A stretch of 64,000 nt of DNA. Origin: a virus. The stretch covers positions 1 to 64,000 of IMG/VR virus record IMGVR_UViG_3300045538_000426; one strand, written 5' to 3'. A program made the translations under genes and the position numbers. Positions 31,730-39,783 of the stretch are shown one piece after another (position 1 is the stretch's first letter; each line of letters starts with the position of its first letter). The notes under the pieces were generated by a model. The model did not search any database and had not been told where the DNA came from. It worked only from the letters and a program-made list of their open reading frames with translations.

Positions 31730-32490
31730 AGGATAATTTATACAATAACGGTGATGTGTTTTTTGACATAGAGAAGTCTAAATTACAAATCCAACTTATA
31801 CAGTGCACGACACCCGTGCAAAATAAGCTATTTCGTGATACCATAGATAAACATCATTCTTATGTAAAATATAAGGATTCTCCCACTCGGAATATACGGT
31901 ATCTAGTTTACGAGGGAGTGAGCGGGAACCACATAGGAGCAGTCGGCCTCAGCAGTGCTACAATTGCTGTCGCTTGTAGAGATGCTTTCATGGGGTGGGA
32001 TAATGAAACAAAGATGCTCCATCTCAACAAACTGGCAAACAACAGTCGGTTTTGTTTGATACGTGATAACATAACGGTGAGAAATGCTGCCAGTATGTGT
32101 CTAAAACAACTCCGTATAGAAGGCGCTCTTGATTGGAAGAAGAGATACGGCGACGAGTTAATTTTATTAGAGACATTTGTTCAACCTGACCGTGACGAGG
32201 AATTGGATGGTCAGAAAAGCAGAAATGGGTGTTGTTATAGAAGCGACAATTGGATTCCGGTGGGAATGACCTCCGGTGCAAGCATACAAAAATCCCCACT
32301 CCTTCTATGGGCTAAGGAAAAAGGAGAACGAGGTCGACTTGCGAGAGAGGATAAGGCCGAGTGTCTGAGAATCTACGGAAAGTATTTGGGAGAACACAAT
32401 GGAAGTGGATATAAAGTCACTGAGAGTAAGAAAAAAATTGTGTTTGTTAAACCATTGGTTCATAATTGGAAAACCATAATATCAAAATGA
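31726..32490 (+). CDS. DUF4338 / DruA-like protein (second copy)
   Basis: 254 residues from a GTG that overlaps the upstream stop (GTGA). It follows the DUF4338 consensus closely: DKHHSYVKYKD, RNIRYLVYEG, GNHIGAVGLSSATIAV, CRDAFMGWDNETKMLHL, LANNSRFCLI, ALDWKKRYGDELILLETFV, then CCYRSDNWIPVGMTSG. DUF4338 is the family of DruA, the only universal part of Druantia anti-phage systems, where its action is unknown. Druantia helicase DruE or other parts are absent, so a phage-borne copy is more likely a decoy, an inhibitor, or a DNA-modifying enzyme in its own right. It sits at the start of the glycan island. Confidence 0.7.
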   Translation: MKDNLYNNGDVFFDIEKSKLQIQLIQCTTPVQNKLFRDTIDKHHSYVKYKDSPTRNIRYLVYEGVSGNHIGAVGLSSATIAVACRDAFMGWDNETKMLHLNKLANNSRFCLIRDNITVRNAASMCLKQLRIEGALDWKKRYGDELILLETFVQPDRDEELDGQKSRNGCCYRSDNWIPVGMTSGASIQKSPLLLWAKEKGERGRLAREDKAECLRIYGKYLGEHNGSGYKVTESKKKIVFVKPLVHNWKTIISK

Positions 32491-33815
32491 ATGAATTTTT
32501 CGAATACGCTTCGCCTGAAATAGAATGTAAGTATAGAATACTTGTTTGGCCAAACATAACCTATTCGGAGGATTTGGAAAAGGATTCATATGTCGTCGTG
32601 TTATCTAATGTGATACGGGAGGTAAATAAAATCGTTCCGGGTGTATTCTGGACGATTGTTACACCGAAGGAAGTCAACAGTCTCAAGTTTCAAAATACTG
32701 AACAGATTATTTACGACTTTCCAACGTATCCAAATTCCATGAGAATCCACTTCGATTTCCGAAAGGTAATGAATCTCATAGATTGGAAAAGAAACGACTA
32801 TGATATAGTTTACAGTCATTTACCGGAACATACTCTCCAGTTATCGAACCTGTTCAATAACCAAACCAATATACGTCCGAAGTTCATAGGATATTGTCAT
32901 TGGTATGAAGTCGAGGAAAATACCGCTTATCTCAAGAATGTATTTATGAACAATATCGCCGGAACACTTGAGATGCAAGAGTGTGGGGTGAATTCTAAAT
33001 GGCTTAAATCTTTGGTATTAGAGAGGGCTGCCAAGTATTACTCAAAAAATGTCTTGGAAGATTTGGAGAAGATAATACAACCTCATTATCTTGGGACAGA
33101 TGCTGACGTGGGAGATAACACAAACATCGTCCAGAAGTCTATTTTATTTAATCACAGACCCAATCAGTATACAGGTTGGAACGAATTCCTATCGACTATG
33201 GACAACCTGTATAAAGTAAGACAGGATTTCACTGTATATGTCACGTTGGCTGAAGAGGAACGACCATATATAAAGAAGGTGTGTCTCGATAGGAAGGGAT
33301 ATTCTAACTTTCTGAAACAGATGCAAGTCGGCGTCGGATTCTTTAAAAGTTACAGTGCGTGGTCAATTTCCGCCACGGACGGTATGAGCCGCGGGCTCCC
33401 GTATTTGTTGCCAAAGAAGTTGTGCTATCCCGAAATGGTCGGTGACGATTATCCTCTATTTTTTAGCAATACAGACCAGTTTTTAATAAAGTTGGAGAAA
33501 GCACTTGATAACCCGGATTTCAGAAAAGACAATTCCGAGAGTTTATTGAAAGTGGTAAATAATTTGACGTGGGAAAATACCGTTCCAAAGTGGTTCAACA
33601 AGTGGAATGTATTTGAATTCGACAAATTAACAAAAGACACCCCGCGGTATAACGATATATTGGAATTGATAAAAACTAAGGGTACTGTTTCCAAGGAAAC
33701 TCTCATGGACTTTTTGGGGTGGGGAGTCAATATTTCCATGTCACCTTATAGAAATAGACTTAGGGATGAAACGGGAATTACATTCTTGAAAAATACCTAC
33801 CAATATAAGAATTGA
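32487..33815 (+). CDS. GT-B type glycosyltransferase
   Basis: 442 residues from an ATG that overlaps the DUF4338 stop (ATGA). Two Rossmann-like halves are evident: an N-terminal half with RILVWPNITYSED, DYDIVYSHLPEH and FIGYCHWYEV, and a C-terminal half with SILFNHRPNQYTGWNEF, FTVYVTLAEEE, VGVGFFKSYSAWSISATDGMSRGLP (quoted in pieces), PYLLPKKLCYPEM. The D-G-M-S-R-G-x-P motif takes the place of the usual E-x-x-x-x-G-x-P nucleotide-sugar site. A 90-residue C-terminal extension (KGTVSKETLMDFLGW) looks helical and DNA-binding-like. First glycosyltransferase of the island; donor and acceptor unknown. Confidence 0.55.
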   Translation: MNEFFEYASPEIECKYRILVWPNITYSEDLEKDSYVVVLSNVIREVNKIVPGVFWTIVTPKEVNSLKFQNTEQIIYDFPTYPNSMRIHFDFRKVMNLIDWKRNDYDIVYSHLPEHTLQLSNLFNNQTNIRPKFIGYCHWYEVEENTAYLKNVFMNNIAGTLEMQECGVNSKWLKSLVLERAAKYYSKNVLEDLEKIIQPHYLGTDADVGDNTNIVQKSILFNHRPNQYTGWNEFLSTMDNLYKVRQDFTVYVTLAEEERPYIKKVCLDRKGYSNFLKQMQVGVGFFKSYSAWSISATDGMSRGLPYLLPKKLCYPEMVGDDYPLFFSNTDQFLIKLEKALDNPDFRKDNSESLLKVVNNLTWENTVPKWFNKWNVFEFDKLTKDTPRYNDILELIKTKGTVSKETLMDFLGWGVNISMSPYRNRLRDETGITFLKNTYQYKN

Positions 33816-33865
33816 GTTCTAATGTTTTCTAATTTTTTCTAATATCGTTCTCATATGTATGGGAA

Positions 33866-34045
33866 ATGGTTGATGAAAAAGATAACACCTCGATCCAAAT
33901 CTCGGTAAGAATACGTGATTTGCTTCGGGATTTTTGCGATGAACGCGGATTCAAAATGAGCCGGTTTGTCGAAATCGCTATCCTACAATCAATCTCAGGA
34001 AGTTATTCAGTACAAAATTATGAAAATGACAAAAGCACAAGCTGA
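33866..34045 (+). CDS. Small ribbon-helix-helix protein, probable repressor
   Basis: 59 residues, too short for usual cut-offs. The sequence TSIQISVRIRDLLRDFCDERGF followed by KMSRFVEIAIL matches the Arc/MetJ ribbon-helix-helix fold: a short beta strand with alternating residues (IQISVRI), helix A (DLLRDFCDERG), and helix B with the typical S-R-F-V-E-x-A-I start. Such proteins dimerise through the strand and bind operator DNA. The last 26 bases overlap the following gene. Its place inside the glycan island suggests it could regulate that island or itself; targets unknown. Confidence 0.6.
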   Translation: MVDEKDNTSIQISVRIRDLLRDFCDERGFKMSRFVEIAILQSISGSYSVQNYENDKSTS

Positions 34046-34208
34046 AGCAAAGGTCTACACCCTCACCGAATCTCTATTAGCAACGAAGCGAGACCAGAAG
34101 GATGTAAATGCGGGATATAAGGAAAAAATCAAGGATGTGGAATCTGAGATAAAGGCGATTATAGAAGACTACAATTCCGCCGGTTCCGTGCCTGCTACGA
34201 CGGTCTAA
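34020..34208 (+). CDS. Small coiled-coil protein
   Basis: 62 residues from the ATG at 34020; a longer frame from 33966 lies wholly within the ribbon-helix-helix gene and is less likely. Mostly one charged helix (TKAQAEAKVYTLTESL, YKEKIKDVESEIKAIIEDY) with a loose end (NSAGSVPATTV). It may act as a dimeric partner of a neighbouring protein. No family recognised. Confidence 0.5.
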   Translation: MKMTKAQAEAKVYTLTESLLATKRDQKDVNAGYKEKIKDVESEIKAIIEDYNSAGSVPATTV

Positions 34209-34229
34209 TCAAACCTACGAACAAGTTGT

Positions 34230-34772
34230 ATGGAAAAGAAAAAGATATTGTTGGCAAGTGATGATCTTAGGATGTTCAGTGGAGTTGCCTGTCAGTCAAG
34301 GGAACTTGTCATAAATACACTACATCATTACGACTGGGTTCAGATCGCGGGCTCAATTAAACATCCGGAGGCAGGAAAGGTGGTTGATATGTGTCAAGCC
34401 GCCAGAGAACAATCGGGCGTGAAAGATGCTTATCTAAAGTTGTATCCGGCAGATGGTTACGGTAACGAAGATATGCTGCTTTCTATCATGGATATTGAGA
34501 AGCCGGATGCAATTATGCATTTTACCGACCCTCGTTTTTGGGGATGGTTGTATCAAATCGAAAGAAAGATCCGACAAACCATTCCGCTTACGTATCTCAA
34601 TATTTGGGATGATATTCCATATCCAATGTGGAATCGTCCGTTTTATGAGAGCTGTGATGCTCTTTTTAGTATCAGCAAACAGACGATGAACATTAACAAG
34701 TGGGTTCTCGGTCCGGAAAATTGCACGAGTGTCGGTGGAGATTATGACAGCGACGGTAATGTTATCATATGA
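34230..34772 (+). CDS. N-terminal half of a split GT-B glycosyltransferase
   Basis: 180 residues. It begins KKILLASDDLRMFSGVACQSREL and has the acceptor-side Rossmann domain of phage glycosyltransferases: HYDWVQIAGSIKHPE, DGYGNEDMLLSIMDIEKPDAIMHFTDPRFWGW (landmarks quoted in parts), LTYLNIWDDIPYPMWN and CDALFSISKQT. It stops at GGDYDSDGNVII. In homologues I recall, this point is followed directly by the donor-binding half, which here is a separate gene starting 70 bases later in another frame. The end overlaps a 20-codon mini-ORF (ATGA). Both halves look intact, so they probably assemble as two chains. Confidence 0.6.
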   Translation: MEKKKILLASDDLRMFSGVACQSRELVINTLHHYDWVQIAGSIKHPEAGKVVDMCQAAREQSGVKDAYLKLYPADGYGNEDMLLSIMDIEKPDAIMHFTDPRFWGWLYQIERKIRQTIPLTYLNIWDDIPYPMWNRPFYESCDALFSISKQTMNINKWVLGPENCTSVGGDYDSDGNVII

Positions 34773-34831
34773 CACTCACGCCCGATGAACAGGAAAAGGT
34801 CGTTGTGGACGAATTAATAAATTTTAACTAG
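34769..34831 (+). CDS. Possible 20-residue mini-gene between glycosyltransferase halves
   Basis: An ATG overlapping the upstream stop (ATGA) opens a frame of 20 codons (TLTPDEQEKVVVDELINFN after the Met) ended by TAG. Stop-start overlaps are the normal gene junction in this region, so it may be translated. It could equally be the remnant of an insertion that split the glycosyltransferase. Confidence 0.3.
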   Translation: MTLTPDEQEKVVVDELINFN

Positions 34832-34841
34832 ATAAAAACAT

Positions 34842-35831
34842 ATGCCAGTAAAAGGAAAACACCTACTTCACTACGTCCCACATGGGATCAACTCCACTGT
34901 ATTTAAACCAGTCGACGCTACGTCGCCCGAACTCGTCAAGTTTCGTAAGAACTTATTTAAAAACGGAGAATATGATTTCGTATTCTTCTATAACAGCCGC
35001 AACATCAATCGCAAGCGGACAGCGAACATCATGTTGGCGTTTCGAACATTCTGTGATAATTTGCCCAAAGAGAAGTCATCCAAGTGCATTCTCGTTCTTC
35101 ACACTGAGAAAATCCTCGACGCTGGAACGGATTTGAACGCAGTTGGAGAAGCGTTTCTACAGGGACTTAACTATCTTGTATTGGAGAGTAGATATTCTCC
35201 GGAAGAAATGAATCTTCTTTACAATCTATCCGATGTTACGGTCAATGTGAGTTCAAACGAGGGATTTGGATTGAGCGTCGCTGAATCAATCGTATCAGGA
35301 ACCCCCGTCATTGTAAATGTTACTGGTGGATTACAAGACCAGATAGGCCAGTTGGATGACGATGGAAAGCCGGTGGAATTTTCACGAGATTTTGGTTCAA
35401 ACAATGTTAAAAAATATACGAAACATGGTATCTGGGCTAAGCCGGTTTGGCCCGTGACTCGCGTCATTCAAGGTTCACCGCCGACTCCTTATATATTCGA
35501 CGATTTGTGTAAGTGGGAAGATGTAGCCGAGGCTATGATGTATTGGTATGTTCTCGGTAAAGAAAAGTGTGAATCGTGTGGAGCCGAGGGTCGCAGGTGG
35601 GCTCTAAATGAGGGCGGGTTGAATCATAAGAATCTCGCCGAACAGTTCATAAAGGCTATGGATTTCACCTTGGAGAACTTCACTCCACGGTCTAGGTTCA
35701 GCCTCCACGGAGACACTGAATATGTTGGGAATAGGATGCCGCAAAACAGTATGGGGTTTGATATTCCAAAGATAGATGTGGAAAAAATGAGGAGTGAAAT
35801 AGTTCACGTCAATCAAACAAACTCTCTATAA
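34842..35831 (+). CDS. C-terminal half of a split GT-B glycosyltransferase
   Basis: 329 residues. It opens with KGKHLLHYVPHGINSTVFKP, the segment that normally follows the inter-domain hinge in one-chain homologues, then FVFFYNSRNINRKRTANIMLAF and a GT4-type nucleotide-sugar site, VNVSSNEGFGLSVAESIVSGTPVIV (E-G-F-G-L with the downstream E). A Cys pair (CESCGAEG) near 245 could bind metal. The C-terminal 60 residues are extended. It supplies the donor domain of the transferase whose acceptor domain is encoded just upstream. Its own ATG and good conservation argue for function as a separate chain. Confidence 0.65.
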   Translation: MPVKGKHLLHYVPHGINSTVFKPVDATSPELVKFRKNLFKNGEYDFVFFYNSRNINRKRTANIMLAFRTFCDNLPKEKSSKCILVLHTEKILDAGTDLNAVGEAFLQGLNYLVLESRYSPEEMNLLYNLSDVTVNVSSNEGFGLSVAESIVSGTPVIVNVTGGLQDQIGQLDDDGKPVEFSRDFGSNNVKKYTKHGIWAKPVWPVTRVIQGSPPTPYIFDDLCKWEDVAEAMMYWYVLGKEKCESCGAEGRRWALNEGGLNHKNLAEQFIKAMDFTLENFTPRSRFSLHGDTEYVGNRMPQNSMGFDIPKIDVEKMRSEIVHVNQTNSL

Positions 35832-35870
35832 TAGATTGATTAGTTGGATGTGATGTGAGAATATACCGAT

Positions 35871-36560
35871 ATGGAAATACAACTTCTAAAGAACGAATAT
35901 TTTGACGATGATTCTAAGTTGCCTAAACATGCCACGGAACGGGCAACCGGTTTCGACATAAAAGCAATCTCCGATCCGGAAATCATAGGAACGAAAGCCG
36001 CAACTTCTGACACTCTCTGGGATTCCATAGATTACATTCAGTATCGGACTGGAATTTTCATAGCAACTCAAGACGAACGGAAATACGATGCTATGTCTTG
36101 TGTTTCAATAAAATCATACGACGTATTGATATGCCCAAGGTCATCTGTGTCAAAATACAATTTGACCTTGGCAAACTCGGTGGGATTGATAGACGCTGAT
36201 TATAGGGGAGAAATTCTTCTTCGATTCAAGTATAACTGGCAGCCAATGGATTTTATTTACGTTCCGACAGCGGACGGCAACGTCACTGCTATAAGTTCGA
36301 GAATCGTTGGAAAACCTAATTTAGACAAGATTTACAAAAAAGGAGATGCCATAGGACAATTGAAAATCACGGTTAACGAACCGGTGAAGTTCAAATTGGT
36401 AGATCAGTTGGATGTCACCGAGCGGAATGATGGTGGATTTGGAAGTACCGATGTCCGTGTAACCTTACCGTCGGTCATAACCGACCTATATCAAAAAGAC
36501 AACATTTCACCGACGCCCAAGAAATACATAGATTTGATTAAAGAAAGAGATTCTAAATAA
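35871..36560 (+). CDS. dut: dUTPase
   Basis: 229 residues, longer than the usual 140-160. All five dUTPase motifs are present: ATGFDIKA (1), PRSSVSK (2), NSVGLIDADYRGEI (3, with the catalytic Asp and base-binding Tyr), AIGQL (4) and the C-terminal arm ERNDGGFGST (5). Insertions of about 30-40 residues lie between motifs 1 and 2 and between 3 and 4, and a 35-residue tail follows motif 5. The enzyme turns dUTP to dUMP and PPi, keeping uracil out of DNA and feeding dTMP synthesis. It is a nucleotide gene inside the glycan island. The gap upstream has only a weak TTGATT-like -35. Confidence 0.88.
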   Translation: MEIQLLKNEYFDDDSKLPKHATERATGFDIKAISDPEIIGTKAATSDTLWDSIDYIQYRTGIFIATQDERKYDAMSCVSIKSYDVLICPRSSVSKYNLTLANSVGLIDADYRGEILLRFKYNWQPMDFIYVPTADGNVTAISSRIVGKPNLDKIYKKGDAIGQLKITVNEPVKFKLVDQLDVTERNDGGFGSTDVRVTLPSVITDLYQKDNISPTPKKYIDLIKERDSK

Positions 36561-36561
36561 T

Positions 36562-37887
36562 ATGACAAAACCGGTTTGCATTCTACAGTCCCCATTATTC
36601 ACTCGCTCAGGCTACGGAGAGTGGTCAATGGCCATGGCAAAGTCGTTACTTCGTTATGATAAATTTGACTTGAAAATAGTCCCTACTCGATGGGGCGGCT
36701 GTCCGTCAAAGTCTTCCTTTAAAGATATCACCGACCCGATGGAACAGGAACTGTTCAACAGAATCCTCCGTCAACCGCTGGGAGCTCAACCGGATGTATT
36801 CATTCAGATGACCATTCCAAGTGAGTTTCAATCCCCCGCTAAGTTTAACATCGGAATGACTGCGGGAATAGAGACGACAGTTCCTCCCGGAGATTGGATC
36901 GAGGGAATGAATCGAATGTCCGTAAACTTCGTTCTGTCTGATTTCGTTAAGAAAGTTTTTTCACAAGCATCGTTTGTCAAACAACATCCAGATGGAAAGA
37001 AAGAAGATTTGAAACTGAGAAAGCCAATCGAGGTCGTTCGGTGGGGAGCTGATACTTCGATATACAAAAGAACGTCTGAAAAAAATGAAGCGGTTGATTT
37101 AGCATTGTCGGGAGTGAAAGAAAACTTCTGTTTCTTGTTCGTAGGTCAGTGGACTCATAGTAATGGGTTATATAGTGACCGTAAGGATATTGGAATGTTA
37201 ATCAAGACGTTCTGTGAGGCTTTCGCTGGCGTCAAAGATAAGCCAGCGCTGATTCTGAAGACAAGTGGTGTTTCTTTTTCAAATGTCGATAAAGCAGACT
37301 GTTTGAATCGGATTAATAAAATCAAACAGTCGGTTGGTGGGGATTTGCCTAACGTATATCTTCTCCACGGTGAGTTGAGTGATGTAGAGATGAATGCTCT
37401 GTTCAATCACGAGAAGGTAAAAACTCACATTAGCTTCACTCACGGTGAGGGATATGGACATCCACTATTGTTGGCCGGTCTAAGCGGTAAACCGGTAATG
37501 GCGTCGGATTGGAGTGGACATTTGGATTTCCTAAATTCTGAGAATTCATATCCAATCAAAGGTGAATTGAAACAAGTGAGGGGAGATTCCGCCAATCAGT
37601 GGATTATGAAGGAATCCGCTTGGTTTAACGTTAATTATGAAAAGGCAAAGGAGAAATTACGTGGAATGGTGACAAACTACGATTCTCTGACCGAGAAGTC
37701 TATTCTCGGATGTGTAGGACTGGCCGAGAAGTTTAGCACGTCAATGATAGACAAACAGTTTCATGGTATGCTTGATAAGTATGTCCCAGAGTTTCCGACC
37801 GAGCAGAAGATAGTTTTGCCTAAGTTGAAAAAATTGGAATTGCCGTCACTGAAGAAGGTAGAGCTTCCGACACTAAAGAAGGTATAA
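36562..37887 (+). CDS. GT-B type glycosyltransferase with C-terminal LPxLKK repeats
   Basis: 441 residues. The N-terminus CILQSPLFTRSGYGEWSMAMAKSLL is the acceptor-side start (Gly-rich loop). NFVLSDFVKKVF and VVRWGADTSIYK mark the hinge, CFLFVGQWTHSNGLYSDRKDI the donor side, and HISFTHGEGYGHPLLLAGLSGKPV (split landmarks) the E-G-x-G-x-P nucleotide-sugar site. The last 28 residues are three units of the type L-P-x-L-K-K-x-E, a simple amphipathic repeat that may be a docking or membrane-surface helix. It starts one base after dut and ends with overlap of the next gene (ATAATG). Substrates unknown. Confidence 0.7.
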   Translation: MTKPVCILQSPLFTRSGYGEWSMAMAKSLLRYDKFDLKIVPTRWGGCPSKSSFKDITDPMEQELFNRILRQPLGAQPDVFIQMTIPSEFQSPAKFNIGMTAGIETTVPPGDWIEGMNRMSVNFVLSDFVKKVFSQASFVKQHPDGKKEDLKLRKPIEVVRWGADTSIYKRTSEKNEAVDLALSGVKENFCFLFVGQWTHSNGLYSDRKDIGMLIKTFCEAFAGVKDKPALILKTSGVSFSNVDKADCLNRINKIKQSVGGDLPNVYLLHGELSDVEMNALFNHEKVKTHISFTHGEGYGHPLLLAGLSGKPVMASDWSGHLDFLNSENSYPIKGELKQVRGDSANQWIMKESAWFNVNYEKAKEKLRGMVTNYDSLTEKSILGCVGLAEKFSTSMIDKQFHGMLDKYVPEFPTEQKIVLPKLKKLELPSLKKVELPTLKKV

Positions 37888-38573
37888 TGTCAACCGTTCC
37901 AAAAATAAGCTATCTCGTTACTTGTAAAAATGAAGGAAAGCAACTTTCCGAATTGGTCGAGTATCTTGCAGAATTTTCGTTGCCAGTCCACGACGAAATA
38001 GTTATCATAGACGACTATTCCACCGAAGTACAGACGTGTAAATATTTGACCGATTGGGATTGGTTCGAAAAGGGAAACATAAACATCCATAAACATGAGT
38101 TAAACAAAAACTACTCTGAACACAAGAATTATGGAAAATCAAAATGTTCCGGTGATTGGATATTTCAAATAGACGCGGATGAGATGCCGGCTGAGACTCT
38201 CATGACTAACCTACATGAGATATTATCTTCCAATGAGAACGTAGAATTGTTTTGGGTTCCCCGTATAAATGTATTTAATGGTGTTACAGCGGAACATGCA
38301 GCGCAGTGGGGATGGGATATAAATAACCCTAACAAGTGGGTGAATTGGAACAGCGGAGATTACCAGGGAAGAATTTTCAAGAATCTCCCACATCTTCGAT
38401 GGGAACGCCCTCTTCACGAACGGATAGAGGGATATAAAGTTTCTTCCAAATTCCCAAAGGAAGAGGAATTCGCGTTAATTCATACCAAAACGATAGAAAA
38501 ACAAATCCAAACTAACATTAGATACAACACGGATTTCAGTGAGGCCATGAATAGAGGACATAAGATACCGTGA
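37887..38573 (+). CDS. Family 2-like glycosyltransferase (GT-A fold)
   Basis: 228 residues. KISYLVTCKNEGKQLSELV is the usual start of GT2 enzymes, IVIIDDYSTE the first acidic strand, and WIFQIDADEMP the D-x-D metal site, followed by LFWVPRIN and the acceptor-loop pattern WNSGDYQGRIF with RWERPLHERIEG (quoted in parts), common in bacterial lipopolysaccharide core transferases of this kind. No membrane helix, so the acceptor is soluble or peripherally reached. It overlaps the next gene by GTGA. Likely one step in building the island's glycan. Confidence 0.75.
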   Translation: MSTVPKISYLVTCKNEGKQLSELVEYLAEFSLPVHDEIVIIDDYSTEVQTCKYLTDWDWFEKGNINIHKHELNKNYSEHKNYGKSKCSGDWIFQIDADEMPAETLMTNLHEILSSNENVELFWVPRINVFNGVTAEHAAQWGWDINNPNKWVNWNSGDYQGRIFKNLPHLRWERPLHERIEGYKVSSKFPKEEEFALIHTKTIEKQIQTNIRYNTDFSEAMNRGHKIP

Positions 38574-39040
38574 ATGAGAAGCGAATTAAATACCTCCGTT
38601 ACATTCGGAATCACGTAGTATCCGTTCAAAAGAGTTTAAATTCATTTGCTTCTGAACTAATAGAACGTGGACGAATCCACGACGCATCGAAGTTTTCTGA
38701 CCCTGAATTATCGGGGTTCGCAGAAAATGTCGATAATGCATCTGACATCGTCTATGGAAGCGATGAACACAGTAAGAAGATGAATGAGATGCGGGTCATC
38801 ATCGACATTCATCATACAAATAATCGTCATCACCCCGAGCACTGGGGAGACGGTGTGAACGAAATGACTTTGTTGGATATACTTGAGATGCTTGCTGATT
38901 GGAAAACCGCATCAGCACAGTATAAAGACGGTGATTTGCTCAAATCCGTTGAGATAAATTGTAAGAAATATAAAGTAGACGACCAACTTAAACGGATTAT
39001 ACTTAACACGATAAGCGACCACATGAACGATTCCAAGTGA
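38570..39040 (+). CDS. DUF5662-like, HD-type helical protein
   Basis: 156 residues from a GTG overlapping the upstream stop. The pattern HDASKFSDPE, then IDIHHTNNRHHPEHWGD, MTLLDILEMLADW and NCKKY matches DUF5662 as I remember it, with the HD-phosphohydrolase-like use of His and Asp (H-D, then H-H and H-x-x-x-W). HD-type proteins hydrolyse nucleotides or phosphate esters, but activity of DUF5662 is not established. It lies between glycosyltransferase genes, joined to both by stop-start overlaps, so it may act on a nucleotide-sugar or nucleotide product. Confidence 0.65.
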   Translation: MNEKRIKYLRYIRNHVVSVQKSLNSFASELIERGRIHDASKFSDPELSGFAENVDNASDIVYGSDEHSKKMNEMRVIIDIHHTNNRHHPEHWGDGVNEMTLLDILEMLADWKTASAQYKDGDLLKSVEINCKKYKVDDQLKRIILNTISDHMNDSK

Positions 39041-39783
39041 AAACTTTGATATATACAACAGCGGTAGATTCTGATACATCGAAGTTCAAAAATTCTTTGT
39101 ATAGCCAGTATTGTATATTGAGCTGGGAGAAGTGGTGTAATAAAAATGGAATCGACTTTCTTGTTATACGAGACAATGACCCTAGATATAAGTTTCCTGT
39201 ATGGAACAAGGATAGGATTTTCGAACTCGTTGGAAATACATATGAAAAGATAGGATATGTCGACTCCGATACAATTGTTAGGTGGGATTGTCCAAATCCA
39301 TTCGATTTGTATACTGACGAATTCTGTGGAGTGAAGGAGATAAGTTCATTGAGATGGATATATAACTCAATTTCAACTTACGGTCATTTCTATCCAAACG
39401 TAACACTTTCACTGGATGAATATATAAACAGCGGCGTGGTTTTCTTTACCAGAGATCATAAATATATTTATGATGAATTGATTGAATTGTATGTGAAGAA
39501 TCAATCTGAATTGGATACTATAAAAGGGGTCGGTAAGGTACAAACTCTCCTAAATCTTTCGCTTAAAAAGAACCGTGTCAAACAGAAGTATTTCGATGAT
39601 AGGTGGAACCTATTTTCCATTCATAAGAAAAACATGTTCGTTCATAACTGGCAATTAAATGAGGATAAGACTCCTTTCTTTGTAAAATACGCCTACGTCT
39701 GGCATTTCACTGGGTTTCCAATTGAAAGTCGGACTGATGTCATGAAGAATGTATGGGAGTCGGTAAAGCATCTATATGAATAA
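39037..39783 (+). CDS. GT-A fold glycosyltransferase (GT8-like), first of a tandem pair
   Basis: 248 residues from a GTG overlapping the upstream stop. SWEKWCNKNGIDFLVIRDND, VWNKDRIFELV and KIGYVDSDTIVRWDCPNPFD give a D-x-D (DSD) site in the order of GT8-like enzymes. DEYINSGVVFFTRDH is the conserved N-S-G-V strand, and the C-terminal VHNWQLNED and YVWHFTGFP resemble the H-x-x-G metal-binding end. It shares layout with the next gene (DADTIVHPNCPD, YYNSGFQV, VMHFNGLP), so the two arose by duplication and probably act in series or on different acceptors. Confidence 0.65.
   Translation: MKTLIYTTAVDSDTSKFKNSLYSQYCILSWEKWCNKNGIDFLVIRDNDPRYKFPVWNKDRIFELVGNTYEKIGYVDSDTIVRWDCPNPFDLYTDEFCGVKEISSLRWIYNSISTYGHFYPNVTLSLDEYINSGVVFFTRDHKYIYDELIELYVKNQSELDTIKGVGKVQTLLNLSLKKNRVKQKYFDDRWNLFSIHKKNMFVHNWQLNEDKTPFFVKYAYVWHFTGFPIESRTDVMKNVWESVKHLYE

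Noticed and set aside
27526-32490. Complete Druantia defence system
   Set aside because: Only DUF4338-like proteins are present; no DruE helicase or other Druantia parts occur nearby.
34770-34850. Programmed ribosomal bypass (as in T4 gene 60) across the split glycosyltransferase
   Set aside because: No matching take-off and landing codons are evident and the downstream half has its own ATG; gene fission is simpler.
35836-35867. TTGATT with TATACC as a promoter for dUTPase
   Set aside because: The spacing is 20 bases and the -10 is poor; kept only as a weak remark in the gene entry.
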